Positions 33,892 through 43,544 of a stretch of DNA of 64,000 nucleotides are shown here, piece after piece. A program made the position numbers and the translations under genes. Under the pieces are notes generated by a model that was not told the origin of the DNA, did not search any database, and saw only the letters and a list, made by a program, of their open reading frames with translations. Location: assembly GCA_964625465.1 (NCBI GenBank), contig CAZVFD010000001.1, positions 1 to 64,000 on the forward strand. Direction: 5' to 3'. Position 1 is the stretch's first letter. Every line of letters begins with the position of its first letter. The stretch comes from CAZLFQ01 sp964625465. GTDB lineage: Bacteria; Pseudomonadota; Alphaproteobacteria; Rickettsiales; Midichloriaceae.

Positions 33892-34086
33892 GTGCAAGTA
33901 TTAGTAAGATTTAATAACGTTGATCAGGCTCTCCGTGCATTAAAGAAACAAATGCAAAGAGAAGGTGTTTTCAGAGTTATGAAGATGAAACGCGCATTCG
34001 AAAAGCCATCAGAAGCTAAAGTAAGAAAAGCAGCTGAAGCGCTACGTAGAAGACGCAAACTCAGAAGAAAATCTGATTGGAACTAG
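33892..34086 (+). CDS. rpsU: Small ribosomal subunit protein S21
   Basis: 64 residues starting at GTG 33892 behind AAAGGGGGT. The sequence VLVRFNNVDQALRALKKQMQ, then FEKPSEAKVRKAAEALRRRRK is diagnostic for bS21, a basic protein of the 30S platform needed for initiation on natural mRNAs. It is a single-gene transcript with its own terminator. Confidence 0.97.
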   Translation: MQVLVRFNNVDQALRALKKQMQREGVFRVMKMKRAFEKPSEAKVRKAAEALRRRRKLRRKSDWN

Positions 34087-34098
34087 ATTCTAGTTAGT

Positions 34099-34129
34099 AA
34101 AGGGCTCTCATTAGTCGAGAGCCCTTTTT
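34099..34129 (+). terminator. Rho-independent terminator after rpsU
   Basis: Stem GGGCTCTC (34102-34109) pairs perfectly with GAGAGCCC (34117-34124) across a 7-base loop, extended by AAA/TTT, and ends in a T-run. Confidence 0.92.
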
Positions 34130-34219
34130 CTTTGGATCTCAAGGCGTTAACCATTTTATTCTAGCCCAATAATTTTTGGCATGCTAAGCTCTTTGATACA
34201 AGTTTGTTTAGGGGATGTT

Positions 34220-36019
34220 ATGGCTGACCAAAATTCTCAGGAAAAAGCGTTTGATGTAAAGGAATTTACAGAAAATTTAGCACAGGCATTTAACTCTTTT
34301 AATCAAGCCTCGGTGTGTGCTTTTGCTAATTCTAATCAAGGTTTTGAAAACGTGAAACTAGATCCATTAAATATGTCCAATAGCTTGATGCAAGTGATGC
34401 ATCAAGTTTGGTCTGACCCTCAAAAAGCAATTCAAAATAACATCGAATTGACTCAAAATTATTTGAATCTATGGTCAAATGTCACTCAGAGATTTTTAGG
34501 GCAAACTTTAGATCCACTGTATAAAGTGCCAGGTAAAGACAATAGATTTAAGGACGAAGCCTGGGAGAATAACCCAGTATTTGATTTTATTAAACAATCA
34601 TATTTTATGAACTCGGCTTGGCTACAGGACATTGTAAAGCAGGTTGAGGGGCTTTCACCTAAAGAAGAGAAAAAACTAGAGTTCTACACCAAGCTCTTAA
34701 TTGATGCGATGGCGCCAACTAATTTTGCACTTACTAACCCTGAAGTTTTGAAAGAAACACTGGCTTCGAATGGCGCCAACTTAGTCAAGGGAGCAGAGAA
34801 TTTCTATAAAGACATCTCTAAATCTAATGGACAAGGGTTGCGCATTTCTACAACAGATTTTAATGCTTTTGAGGTAGGTAAAAACTTAGCTGTAACGCCA
34901 GGAAAAGTTGTCTTTCAAAATGACTTGATTCAGCTAATTCAATACGCGCCATTAACTGAAAAAGCCCATAAAACACCGCTGGTAATAATGCCAGCTTGGA
35001 TCAATAAATATTATATTTTGGATCTTCAAGATAAAAACTCTTTTGTTCGTTGGTTGGTTGAACAAGGGTATACTGTGTTTATGATTTCTTGGGCAAACCC
35101 TGATGAAAAATTGGGTCATAAAAAATTTCAAGATTATATGTTAGAAGGGCCATTAGCAGCTATTAATGCAGTCCAACAGATTACTGGTGAAAAAGAGATG
35201 CATTTTATGGGCTATTGTTTGGGAGGCACTTTACTTGCCGCTACAATTGCTTACTTAAGGGCTAAAAACACTAAGCAGTTTCCAATTAAATCTGCGACAT
35301 TCCTAACCTCTTTAGTGGATTTTAGTGAGGCTGGAGACTTAGGTATATTCATTGATGATGAGCAAATTTCTACTTTGGAAAAAAGGATGAGCGAAAAGGG
35401 CTATCTAGATGGTCATGAAATGGCGCAGACATTTAGTATGATTCGCGCTAATGACATGATATGGTCATTCTATGTAAATAATTACTTAATGGGTAAAGAT
35501 CCATTCCCATTTGACATTCTTTATTGGAATGCCGATTCAACAAGGTTGCCTGCTGAGATGCACTCTTTTTATTTACGCAACATGTATGAGAAAAATTTGC
35601 TCGTAAAACCTAATGGTATTACTCTGTGTGATACGCCTATTGATTTAAGAAAAGTGGATGTTCCAGTTTATATATTGTCAACACGTGAAGACCATATAAC
35701 TCCTTGGGAATCTACCTACAAAGGCACTCAAATTTACAGTGGGCCAATTAGGTTTACATTAAGTGGTTCTGGACATGTAGCCGGTGTAGTGAATCACCCA
35801 AGCCGTAATAAATATAATCACTGGACCAATGATAAGATTGCAAAAACCTCTAAAGAATGGCTAGAGACAGCTAGAGATAACACAGGTTCTTGGTGGACCG
35901 ACTGGAATAACTGGGCAGCGAAACAGTCTGGTGAAAAGGTAGCGGCAAGAAAAATCCAAGAAGGATCTAAGCCACTGGAAAATGCTCCAGGTAGCTATGT
36001 TAAGTCCCGACTTGTTTAA
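34220..36019 (+). CDS. phaC: Poly(3-hydroxyalkanoate) synthase, class I
   Basis: 599 residues from the ATG at 34220, behind GGGGA; the frame is open to 34181 but without a ribosome site. The N-terminal PhaC_N domain (DPLNMSNSLMQVMHQVW, WENNPVFDFIKQSYF) is followed by the alpha/beta-hydrolase domain: lipase-like box GYCLGG with catalytic Cys near 332, Asp in STREDHITPW near 490 and His in GSGHVAGVVNHPS near 517. It polymerises hydroxyacyl-CoA into carbon-storage granules. phaA, phaB and phasin genes are not adjacent. Confidence 0.95.
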   Translation: MADQNSQEKAFDVKEFTENLAQAFNSFNQASVCAFANSNQGFENVKLDPLNMSNSLMQVMHQVWSDPQKAIQNNIELTQNYLNLWSNVTQRFLGQTLDPLYKVPGKDNRFKDEAWENNPVFDFIKQSYFMNSAWLQDIVKQVEGLSPKEEKKLEFYTKLLIDAMAPTNFALTNPEVLKETLASNGANLVKGAENFYKDISKSNGQGLRISTTDFNAFEVGKNLAVTPGKVVFQNDLIQLIQYAPLTEKAHKTPLVIMPAWINKYYILDLQDKNSFVRWLVEQGYTVFMISWANPDEKLGHKKFQDYMLEGPLAAINAVQQITGEKEMHFMGYCLGGTLLAATIAYLRAKNTKQFPIKSATFLTSLVDFSEAGDLGIFIDDEQISTLEKRMSEKGYLDGHEMAQTFSMIRANDMIWSFYVNNYLMGKDPFPFDILYWNADSTRLPAEMHSFYLRNMYEKNLLVKPNGITLCDTPIDLRKVDVPVYILSTREDHITPWESTYKGTQIYSGPIRFTLSGSGHVAGVVNHPSRNKYNHWTNDKIAKTSKEWLETARDNTGSWWTDWNNWAAKQSGEKVAARKIQEGSKPLENAPGSYVKSRLV

Positions 36020-37079
36020 GTTGGAATTGCTGTTGTTTTCTCTCTAACTCTATTCGTGCTTTATAGTAGGCAAAAGATTTGTCGGGGTTAACTATTGTGT
36101 TAAGATCGCAAGGAAGTTGTAGTTGAGCGCGCTTATCATTATTAATATAAAAAATATATAACGCTACGCTGTTAAGATATCTTTCTGTATTCAGACCTCT
36201 TGTTCTAACGGAGAGTAGAAGGGTAGCTATGCTAACATCTCGTGTTCTTGATAAAAACTTTGGGAACTCTCTAATAAACGTACTAATCTTGCCTAATCCT
36301 AAACATTTTTTAAAATATCCTGCGAGGAAGCCATCCCAATTTTTCTGTTTCACTCGCTGTTGTTCTGGAGATCCCTCTTTTATAAAAGAACTGATTTTAG
36401 CTCGCTCAAATTCTTGAGGTGTGAATTTATTTACTAACTCTCTCTTTGTCTCTCGTCTATCTTGAGCAAGCAGCTGTTTAAATGTACGCCATCTATTGGT
36501 TTCATTAGAGATTCTAGTTTCTGATATTGGGTGGCCTTTTAAAATGAGCTCATGCTGAATAACTCTTTTAAAAAAGCCAAAAGTTCGATCTGGAGTGACT
36601 CTAGTGTGAATTGAATGAGGGATTTCTATATCCACTTTTTCACTTTTATTGATAAATAAAATATATAAGGCAATACTATTTAGATGAGCTTTTGGATTCG
36701 TATCATTGGCCCTTGTGGCAAGCAAAAGGGTTGCTAAGCTTGTGTCCTGTGTATTTGATAAAAAGTTGGGAAATTGAGTAATAAATTCTCTGTATTTACC
36801 AACGCTTAACAATCTCCTAAAACAGAGATTAACGAAGCCATCCCAATTTTTCTGTTTCACTCGCTGTTGTTCAGGAGATCCTTCATTTATAAAAGACTCT
36901 ACTTTGTTTAGTCCAAAATCATCAAGGTCAAATTCTAGCTCTAATCTAGCAGGTGTATTTTTATCTTCAGCTACTAGTAGTTTTTGAAATTTATCCCACT
37001 CACTTGTTTCCCAAGCCTGCTCTTTATAATTCTTGTGATATTCTGTGATAGCTGATCTAAGATCTATTCTAGATATCAA
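36000..37079 (-). CDS. Unrecognised protein with two tandem ~155-residue repeats; 5' end uncertain at a gap
   Basis: 359 residues from TTG 37079, family not recognised. Two internal repeats (about residues 15-175 and 185-345) share FI[N/K]EGSPEQQRVKQKNWDGF, then FP[N/K]FLS[N/R]T, TLLL, LNS[I/V]ALYI and NPD/TPD[K/R][S/T]F. The second lies C-terminal with a basic tail. The frame is open upstream of 37079 (EEFLDGIAEPL) into the N-run at 37127-37137, so the true start may be in or beyond the gap. It overlaps the end of phaC by 20 bases on the opposite strand. No membrane segment or signal peptide is seen. Confidence 0.55.
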   Translation of the reverse strand: MISRIDLRSAITEYHKNYKEQAWETSEWDKFQKLLVAEDKNTPARLELEFDLDDFGLNKVESFINEGSPEQQRVKQKNWDGFVNLCFRRLLSVGKYREFITQFPNFLSNTQDTSLATLLLATRANDTNPKAHLNSIALYILFINKSEKVDIEIPHSIHTRVTPDRTFGFFKRVIQHELILKGHPISETRISNETNRWRTFKQLLAQDRRETKRELVNKFTPQEFERAKISSFIKEGSPEQQRVKQKNWDGFLAGYFKKCLGLGKISTFIREFPKFLSRTRDVSIATLLLSVRTRGLNTERYLNSVALYIFYINNDKRAQLQLPCDLNTIVNPDKSFAYYKARIELERKQQQFQLKQVGT

Positions 37080-37126
37080 TGGTTCGGCAATCCCGTCAAG
37101 AAACTCTTCGATAGTTTGTTTTGGTA

Positions 37127-37137
37127 ANNNNNNNNNN
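37127..37137. other. Assembly gap (11 N)
   Basis: Undetermined bases between the repeat protein and the 192-residue gene. Sequence on both sides is open on the minus strand toward the gap, but with TGA stops further upstream, so the missing length decides whether the two are one gene. Confidence 0.95.
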
Positions 37138-37273
37138 GCTGTTGCGAGAAGTGCAATGGATTTTTTATACCAAAATGAAATAAGAGATTCAGGAATACCT
37201 AAATCATTACATAGTCATATTATAGACCAGATGCAGACATTAGCATTAGCTAGTCAGTATTTTAATATTGGTT
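37138..37273 (-). other. Possible decayed coding stretch between a gap and a hypothetical gene
   Basis: On the minus strand the frame that enters the gap reads LCNDLGIPESLISFWYKK after a TGA, and the same frame further up reads LANANVCIWSII between two TGA codons, so it looks like former coding sequence with stops. The plus strand is also open across the region. Neither reading has a start codon with a ribosome site. No other feature is seen. Confidence 0.25.
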
Positions 37274-37852
37274 TTAATAATTTTCATATTCTTTGGAACA
37301 TCCAGGTTCAACAAAAGTGAAGGTATAACTTTGGAAACTCCTCTCAATTTGTTCTAAGGATGGATCAGCTTTGTGCCCGTTAACGAAATCTATAAGATCG
37401 TGTATCTGAATTAAAGAACTTAAAAGAGCTAGTATTCTTGAATTACTTGGGTTTTGTAGCTTTAACCAAGGCATTACTATATCTTTGTTCAGATACAAAG
37501 GATATTCCTTCTCTGCGATATTTACTTCCAATTCAAGTGGGCGTAGCAAGAAGAAAAGCAGTTTGACTGTGGTTTCAAAATTTAGCTCAGTTTCAATTGC
37601 AGCTATAATGGTTATTAGCTGTTTGGTGATTACTTTGCTTTTTGTGGCTAAATCAGTAAGATATACGTCCTCTAAACCTTTCGTGAAATTTCTTTTAAAA
37701 GCTTCTGGATCAGAAGTTATGTGTAGTGGCTTTTTTTTACGCTTTTTGGTTATTATATACCATTGCCCGTTGCGATCAAAGTTTAATATATTTGGACTGA
37801 AAAGAGTTGCTGATCTATAAGAGGTGGGTGGTTCATTAGACATGGCTAACAT
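37274..37852 (-). CDS. Hypothetical protein, family not recognised
   Basis: 192 residues (or 189 from an internal ATG at 37843). It is soluble and rich in Leu, Ile and Thr helices, with a basic stretch ITKKRKKKP near residue 35 and no signal peptide or membrane helix. It ends ENY, then TAA at 37274. It is on the same strand as the repeat protein across the gap and may once have been its N-terminal part or an operon partner. Function unknown. Confidence 0.5.
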   Translation of the reverse strand: MLAMSNEPPTSYRSATLFSPNILNFDRNGQWYIITKKRKKKPLHITSDPEAFKRNFTKGLEDVYLTDLATKSKVITKQLITIIAAIETELNFETTVKLLFFLLRPLELEVNIAEKEYPLYLNKDIVMPWLKLQNPSNSRILALLSSLIQIHDLIDFVNGHKADPSLEQIERSFQSYTFTFVEPGCSKEYENY

Positions 37853-37946
37853 CGAATCACAGCCTTTTTCACTTTTACTACATAAGCAACCATTATGCCA
37901 TAGTGCTTCAAATTATCAATTGCCCATAATAATTTAATAAATTATT

Positions 37947-39827
37947 ATGACAGTCAGTTTATATGGATCTTTGATGGTAAGAAACCCGCGTTTAAAAAAT
38001 TTTGTAGCTTTTATGATAGATACAACAGCAGCAATGTTTGTATCTTTTTTTGCGCTGTACTTAAGATTAGGCTCAAGAATCTTCTCGTATCCTAGCGAAT
38101 TCCTTGTATCACAAGCGATTGTATTTACTGTTTGTGTTATCCTGGTGAATTATTATTTTGGGATACATCGAGGTATATGGCGTTATTTTAATTCTCGGTA
38201 CCTTGAAAACATAACTAAAGCTTCAACAATAGCTACGTTATTGTTTTTGTTAGTATTATTTATCGATTCGCGGTTAGAGAAGTTTCCCAGATCTGTAGTA
38301 TTCATAAACTGGTTACTTTTAATACTATGTCAGAGTTTGCCAAGAGTACTATATACTGCTTGGTATAACGGTTCTTTTCAATCCCTGTTTCGAAATAAAG
38401 ACACTGCGCCAACGCCCATTCTAATTTTAGGTTTGGGAAATTCAACCGAGCTTTTTATAAATGAATTGAGAAGATCAAACGCAGCTAATTATAGAGTGGT
38501 AGGGATATTAGATAGCAAATCTAATATAGGTAGAACTATCCAGGATATTCCGATAATAGGCAGTATAGACAATATTGAGAAAGCTGTAAAAATTCTTGAG
38601 AAAAAACAACAGCGGCCTACGAGAATTTTAATAAGCCCAGAGCTGTATATTGGAGGCAAGCTTCAGAAGCTTTTGAGTATCAGTGACACATTATCTATTC
38701 CAATGTCAAAATTGCCTAAACTTACGGATTTGCAACACAATCTTAATAGTTCACCAATACAGTCAATCCCAGTAGAAGATCTATTAAGGCGCCATCAAAG
38801 AGTGATTGATAGAATTGCAGTTGCGAATTTAGTTAAGAATAAGAAGGTAATAATAACTGGTGCAGGGGGCTCAATTGGGTCCGAGATTGTTAGGCAAGTA
38901 GCTAGTTGTGAACCCAAGTCGGTAGTGTTGCTCGATAATTCCGAGTACTTACTATATGAGATTGAACAAGAAACTTTGGCTAAGTTTCCAGACATAGATT
39001 CGGTTGCGAATTTGGCAGATATTAGGGATGAAAAAACTATCAATAAAATATTTCAAAAATTTCAGCCTGATATCGTTTTCCATGCTGCCGCTCTAAAACA
39101 TGTGCCGCTTTTAGAGTCTCATAAATCTGAAGCTGTGCAGACCAATGTAATAGGTACTAAGAATTTAATTGATGCAGCAATTAAAAATAAGGCATCACGT
39201 TTTATCATGATCTCGACTGATAAAGCGGTTAATCCTGTAAGTTTTATGGGTTCTACCAAAAGATTAGCCGAAATGTATTGTCAGGCTGCGGCTAGTAAAA
39301 ATATTAATGTGACGATAGTAAGATTTGGGAATGTACTTGGTTCAAACGGATCTGTTGTTCCTATATTTGAGAAGCAAATTGCATCTGGAGGGCCAATTAC
39401 TGTAACTCACGAAGATGCAACGCGCTATTTTATGACTATAAAAGAAGCGGTTGGGCTAGTGCTACAAGCAACGGTTTTAAATATGGATAACAATCAAGCT
39501 AAAGTTTATGTGCTGGATATGGGAGAGCCAATTAAAGTTTTAGATCTAGCTAAACATATGATAACACTGGCTGGACTCAAGCCAGATGTTGATATTGCAA
39601 TTAAAATTATTGGTCTTAGACCTGGTGAAAAACTGCATGAAGAGCTGTACTATTCAGACGAGAATTTTGATCGCACGACAAATAGTGGAATTTTTTTGGC
39701 GAATCCAAAAACATTAGAAATAAGTAAGTTGAAAAAATTCTTGATTGGTCTTCAAAAGTCGGCGAACGAAAAAAATGATCTTGATTGCGACAAGCAACTG
39801 AGAAAAATTCTTAAAGCTCTTAATTAG
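37947..39827 (+). CDS. Nucleotide-sugar 4,6-dehydratase, CapD/WbpM/PglF family
   Basis: 626 residues. Four N-terminal membrane helices (residues 15-130), then a Rossmann-like domain (PTPILILGLGNSTELFINEL), then the short-chain dehydrogenase domain: NAD-binding GAGGSIGSEIVRQ near 305, DIVFHAAALKHVPLLE, ISTDKAVNPVSFMGSTKRLAE with the catalytic Met-x-x-x-Lys variant of this family, and RFGNVLGSNGSVVPIF. These enzymes convert UDP-GlcNAc to a 4-keto-6-deoxy sugar for capsule, O-antigen or glycan synthesis. It stands alone, not in a visible polysaccharide cluster. Confidence 0.9.
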   Translation: MTVSLYGSLMVRNPRLKNFVAFMIDTTAAMFVSFFALYLRLGSRIFSYPSEFLVSQAIVFTVCVILVNYYFGIHRGIWRYFNSRYLENITKASTIATLLFLLVLFIDSRLEKFPRSVVFINWLLLILCQSLPRVLYTAWYNGSFQSLFRNKDTAPTPILILGLGNSTELFINELRRSNAANYRVVGILDSKSNIGRTIQDIPIIGSIDNIEKAVKILEKKQQRPTRILISPELYIGGKLQKLLSISDTLSIPMSKLPKLTDLQHNLNSSPIQSIPVEDLLRRHQRVIDRIAVANLVKNKKVIITGAGGSIGSEIVRQVASCEPKSVVLLDNSEYLLYEIEQETLAKFPDIDSVANLADIRDEKTINKIFQKFQPDIVFHAAALKHVPLLESHKSEAVQTNVIGTKNLIDAAIKNKASRFIMISTDKAVNPVSFMGSTKRLAEMYCQAAASKNINVTIVRFGNVLGSNGSVVPIFEKQIASGGPITVTHEDATRYFMTIKEAVGLVLQATVLNMDNNQAKVYVLDMGEPIKVLDLAKHMITLAGLKPDVDIAIKIIGLRPGEKLHEELYYSDENFDRTTNSGIFLANPKTLEISKLKKFLIGLQKSANEKNDLDCDKQLRKILKALN

Positions 39828-39880
39828 ACATTAAGGGTAAAATGTTGTATTAATTATTATAAATTTTTTTGTAGGCTTTT

Positions 39881-41107
39881 ATGATGGCATCTAACCAAAA
39901 CAACCAACCATTTTTAGCGACTCGTTTAAAGAGGATAAAGCCGTCCCCAACCCTAGCTGTAACAACCAAGGCTGCAGAATTAAAGGCTGCTGGGCATGAT
40001 GTGATTGGCTTGGGTGCAGGAGAGCCAGATTTCGACACACCAGACAACATCAAAGAAGCAGCATATGCTGCCATGAAAAAAGGTGAGACAAAGTATACAG
40101 CTGTTGACGGAACTCCAGCTTTGAAAAAAGCTATATGTGCGAAATTTGAACGCGAGAATAACTTAAAATATACAACTGATCAAATCACAGTTGGTTGTGG
40201 CGGCAAACATGTGCTTTTCAATGCCTTACTCGCCAGTTTAAATCCAGATGATGAAGTAATAATTCCTGCGCCTTATTGGGTATCATATCCAGATATGGTT
40301 ATGTTCGCTGAGGGGACACCAGTAGTTGTGCAAGGCTACGAAGAAAATAATTTCAAAATTACTGCTAGCGATTTAGAAGCGGCTATAACCCCAAAAACTA
40401 AATGGCTCATTTTAAATTCTCCAAGCAATCCGACAGGTAGCGCTTATACACCTGAAGAACTTAGAAGTCTTGCTGATGTATTATTAAAATATCCGCACGT
40501 ATATATAATGAGTGACGATATTTATGAACATGTTATTTATGATGGTTTTGAATTTAAAACCATTGCCGAAATTGAGCCAAAACTCTTCGAAAGAACATTT
40601 ACTGTCAACGGTGTTTCAAAAGCATATTCGATGACTGGGTGGAGAATTGGTTATGGTGGAGGGCCTAAAGAATTGATAAAAGCAATGTGTATGTTGCAAT
40701 CGCAAAGCACATCTAACCCATCTTCGATTAGCCAAGCTGCTTCAGTTGAAGCGTTAAATGGCACACAAGATTTCATCGAGCCCAACAATACTACATTCAA
40801 AAGACGTAGAGATATGGTTGTAAAAATGCTCAATGAAATTAAAGGTATTAAATGCTTAAAGCCTGAGGGAGCATTTTATGTATTCCCAAGCTGCAAAGGC
40901 TTAATTGGCAAAAAGACTCCAAAAGGATCAATAATTAAAAATGATACCGACTTTGCAACTTACTTACTTGAAGAAGCATTAGTTGCAGTAGTGCAGGGCA
41001 GTGCATTTGGTGCAGAAGGTTATTTTAGAATATCTTATGCAACCTCAGATGCAATTTTAGAAAAGGCATGTGCTAGAATTAAGGAAGCTTGCGATAAACT
41101 AGCATAA
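39881..41107 (+). CDS. aatA: Aspartate aminotransferase (class I/II, AatA type)
   Basis: 408 residues. The N-terminus LATRLKRIKPSPTLAVTTKAAELKAAGHDVIGLGAGEPDFDTPD (split across helices) is typical. The motifs LILNSPSNPTGS and the PLP-binding Lys in SKAYSMTGWRIGYGGG (Lys near residue 247) are present, and the substrate Arg near the end is in YFRISYAT. It exchanges amino groups between aspartate or prephenate and 2-oxoglutarate. The start has two adjacent ATG codons. It is followed by the dicarboxylate carrier. Confidence 0.92.
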   Translation: MMASNQNNQPFLATRLKRIKPSPTLAVTTKAAELKAAGHDVIGLGAGEPDFDTPDNIKEAAYAAMKKGETKYTAVDGTPALKKAICAKFERENNLKYTTDQITVGCGGKHVLFNALLASLNPDDEVIIPAPYWVSYPDMVMFAEGTPVVVQGYEENNFKITASDLEAAITPKTKWLILNSPSNPTGSAYTPEELRSLADVLLKYPHVYIMSDDIYEHVIYDGFEFKTIAEIEPKLFERTFTVNGVSKAYSMTGWRIGYGGGPKELIKAMCMLQSQSTSNPSSISQAASVEALNGTQDFIEPNNTTFKRRRDMVVKMLNEIKGIKCLKPEGAFYVFPSCKGLIGKKTPKGSIIKNDTDFATYLLEEALVAVVQGSAFGAEGYFRISYATSDAILEKACARIKEACDKLA

Positions 41108-41173
41108 ATCTCCTAGCAAGAAGTGTAATTTTGTGGTATAGAGCTGTCTCACAACTCATACTAAAGGGGCATA

Positions 41174-42592
41174 ATGGCTAAATCTATTTCAATTTCGCAA
41201 ATTTCCACATCATTTGGTTTGGTACTTCTCGCCGCTTTGTTTTGGTACATTCCAGCTCCAGAGGGCGTAACAAATGATGGTTGGCATTTATTAGGGATTT
41301 TCTTGGCTACAATCGGTGGTATCATCTTAAATCCGTTCCCTATGGGCGCAATCTCTCTGTTCGGAATTGTAACTGCTGTATTAACAAAAACGCTTACACT
41401 AGAGCAGTGTCTAGCTGGATTTGGCAGCGATATAGTGTGGCTGGTTGTCTTTGCATTTTTTATATCTCAAGGGTTTGTCAAAACAGGATTAGGTTCTAGA
41501 ATCGCTTACTTCTTTATTTCGAAATTAGGACGAAGTACTTTGGGTTTGAGTTATGGACTAGTTGTTGCAGAATTCATTTTATCGCCGCTTATTCCAAGTG
41601 TTACAGCGAGAGGTGGTGGCATAATTTTTCCTATCGCACACTCGTTGGCAGAATCATACCGCGATAAAACGCATAAAGGAGTTTCGTTGAAGACCGCAGG
41701 GTTTATTATGCAGTCGTGCGCGCAATCGAATGTTATTACTAGTAGTATGTTTATTACTGCAATGGCGGCGAATCCTCTGATAGTAAAACTAGCACAAAAC
41801 GCTGGTGTAACAATATCATGGATGGACTGGGCTCTTGCTGCCCTTGTTCCGGGAATTATATCTTTGGTATTAATGCCTTTATTCTTATTTAAATTATATA
41901 AGCCAGAGATTACTCACTCGGAAAGTGCTCCTGCAATGGCGGTAAAAAAGCTGGCTGAAATGGGTGGCATGAAACTGCAAGAAGCGATAATGCTTATCAC
42001 TTTTTTTGTCCTAATAACACTCTGGATAGCTGGAGCAAAATTAGAAATTTCAGCAACTACTACTGCTCTGATAGGGTTCTGTTTGCTGATGCTTACAGGA
42101 GTATTGAAGTGGGAAGATGCGGCTGCAGATAAGGCAGCGTGGCATACCTTTACTTGGTTTGCTACTCTTGTGATGATGTCTGGATTCTTGTCTAAGCTTG
42201 GTATGATGAGTTGGATTGGTGGCCAGATAAAAGAAATGCTTGCGGGGCAAAATCCTCAAGTTACAGCAGTAGTGGTTATGCTTATTTATTTCTATATCCA
42301 TTATTTGTTTGCAAGTATTACGGCGCACGTAACAGTATTGTTCCCAACTTTCTTATTGGTCTTGATTGGAACAGGAATGCCCGCAACTCTCGCAGCGCTT
42401 GTTCTGGGATTTGCTTCAATTTTGTCAGGAGGCCTTACCCATTTTGGCATAGCAAGTGCCCCTATATTTTATGGAGCAGGGTATATGAATACAAAGACTT
42501 GGTGGAAGCTCGGCGGTCTGTGCAGCTTACTTTATATAGTGGTTTGGGTCGTATCTGGAAGTGCTTGGTGGAAAGTCTTGGGGCTGTATTAG
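41174..42592 (+). CDS. DASS-family anion (dicarboxylate) carrier
   Basis: 472 residues with about 12 membrane segments. The family motifs are SGSDIVWLV-like GFGSDIVWLVVFAFFISQGF, TARGGGIIFPIAHSLAESY, the SNVITSSMF hairpin tip, and VLGFASILSGGLTHFG near the end. Its closest group by eye is the 2-oxoglutarate/malate translocator (SodiT/YbhI) branch. Together with the preceding aminotransferase it fits import of a C4 or C5 dicarboxylate. It starts with ATG 41174 behind AAAGGGG. Confidence 0.85.
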   Translation: MAKSISISQISTSFGLVLLAALFWYIPAPEGVTNDGWHLLGIFLATIGGIILNPFPMGAISLFGIVTAVLTKTLTLEQCLAGFGSDIVWLVVFAFFISQGFVKTGLGSRIAYFFISKLGRSTLGLSYGLVVAEFILSPLIPSVTARGGGIIFPIAHSLAESYRDKTHKGVSLKTAGFIMQSCAQSNVITSSMFITAMAANPLIVKLAQNAGVTISWMDWALAALVPGIISLVLMPLFLFKLYKPEITHSESAPAMAVKKLAEMGGMKLQEAIMLITFFVLITLWIAGAKLEISATTTALIGFCLLMLTGVLKWEDAAADKAAWHTFTWFATLVMMSGFLSKLGMMSWIGGQIKEMLAGQNPQVTAVVVMLIYFYIHYLFASITAHVTVLFPTFLLVLIGTGMPATLAALVLGFASILSGGLTHFGIASAPIFYGAGYMNTKTWWKLGGLCSLLYIVVWVVSGSAWWKVLGLY

Positions 42593-42599
42593 CAGCAAT

Positions 42600-43373
42600 T
42601 TATATTTTTATCACCATTCCGTCATACGCTGGTATGATGTTTTTTGGAGCTATGCGCAGAATTTCATCGTAATCTATTTCGTGCGCCATATGTGTGAGAA
42701 TAGCTTGTTTTGGATTTACTCGTTCTACCCACTCTAAAGTCTGTTGGTAATTGGTATGGGTAGGGGCATAATGGTAACGTAGACAATCTATAATCCATGT
42801 GTCTACATCCTCTAGCTTTTTAAAGCTAGAATCTGATAACCCATTAACATCTGTAGAATAAGCAAAGTTATTAATTCGCATCCCTAAGGATGTCATTCTA
42901 GACCCGTGTTTCTGGGGAAAAAGTTGGATTTTGATGTCTCCAATTTGCAATGTGTCAAACTCGTTAACGCGGCTGCGTGTTAGAATGGGTCTATACACGT
43001 CACTACCAGTGTCTTCGAAGATATATCTATACGACAACCCTATTTGTTCGTATGTTTCATCTAGCATATAAGTGGGAATAGAGGTGGAGTTATTTAAGTG
43101 CACAATTGGTTTGATATCATCTATTCCAGAAAAATGATCTGAGTGTGCGTGAGTAATTATCAACGCGTCAACTTTAGTAATATTATATCTTAGGGCAAAA
43201 GTTCGCAAATCAGGTGCTGCATCTACAAGCACTGTTGTTGTTTCAGATTCTAATAAAATTGATGCGCGTAATCTTTGATTCTTTGGATTAGTTGACTTAC
43301 AAACCGAGCAAACGCAACCAATTTGTGGCACCCCCATTGAACCGCCGCATCCTAATATTGTGCATTTAATCAT
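42600..43373 (-). CDS. MBL-fold metallo-hydrolase (PhnP-like)
   Basis: 257 residues. A Cys-rich start GVPQIGCVCSVCKS binds a structural zinc in this PhnP-related group. The metal site is THAHSDHFSGIDD; further ligands are in HGSRMTSLG and LTHMAHEIDYDE. The usual alphaproteobacterial order is metG-tatD-this gene; here tatD lies 1.3 kb away on the same strand, with an ankyrin-repeat gene inserted on the opposite strand between them. Its substrate (a cyclic phosphodiester or tRNA-related) is unknown. Confidence 0.85.
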   Translation of the reverse strand: MIKCTILGCGGSMGVPQIGCVCSVCKSTNPKNQRLRASILLESETTTVLVDAAPDLRTFALRYNITKVDALIITHAHSDHFSGIDDIKPIVHLNNSTSIPTYMLDETYEQIGLSYRYIFEDTGSDVYRPILTRSRVNEFDTLQIGDIKIQLFPQKHGSRMTSLGMRINNFAYSTDVNGLSDSSFKKLEDVDTWIIDCLRYHYAPTHTNYQQTLEWVERVNPKQAILTHMAHEIDYDEILRIAPKNIIPAYDGMVIKI

Positions 43374-43484
43374 GATTTATTTTCTCGCTGCTTTATAAAA
43401 CAATCTATAGAAGTTATTCATAGTCGCAACTGCAATTTTTTTTAATAATAGGACTGCAGATTGCGCAGAGCATTGTAATTTATC

Positions 43485-43514
43485 TTGTGGTAAAACCATT
43501 TTTCCTTGTATATA
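43485..43514 (+). promoter_or_regulatory. Possible promoter of the ankyrin gene
   Basis: TTGTGG at 43485-43490, an 18-base spacer and TATATA at 43509-43514, 31 bases before the start codon of the ankyrin-repeat gene. Confidence 0.35.
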
Positions 43515-43544
43515 ACTTGCACTAAAATTTATTTATGGAAGTTT

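Noticed and set aside
37045..37320. Plus-strand ORF running across the N-run
   Set aside because: Its length depends on undetermined bases and it lies antisense to the repeat protein; the minus-strand reading fits the neighbouring genes better.
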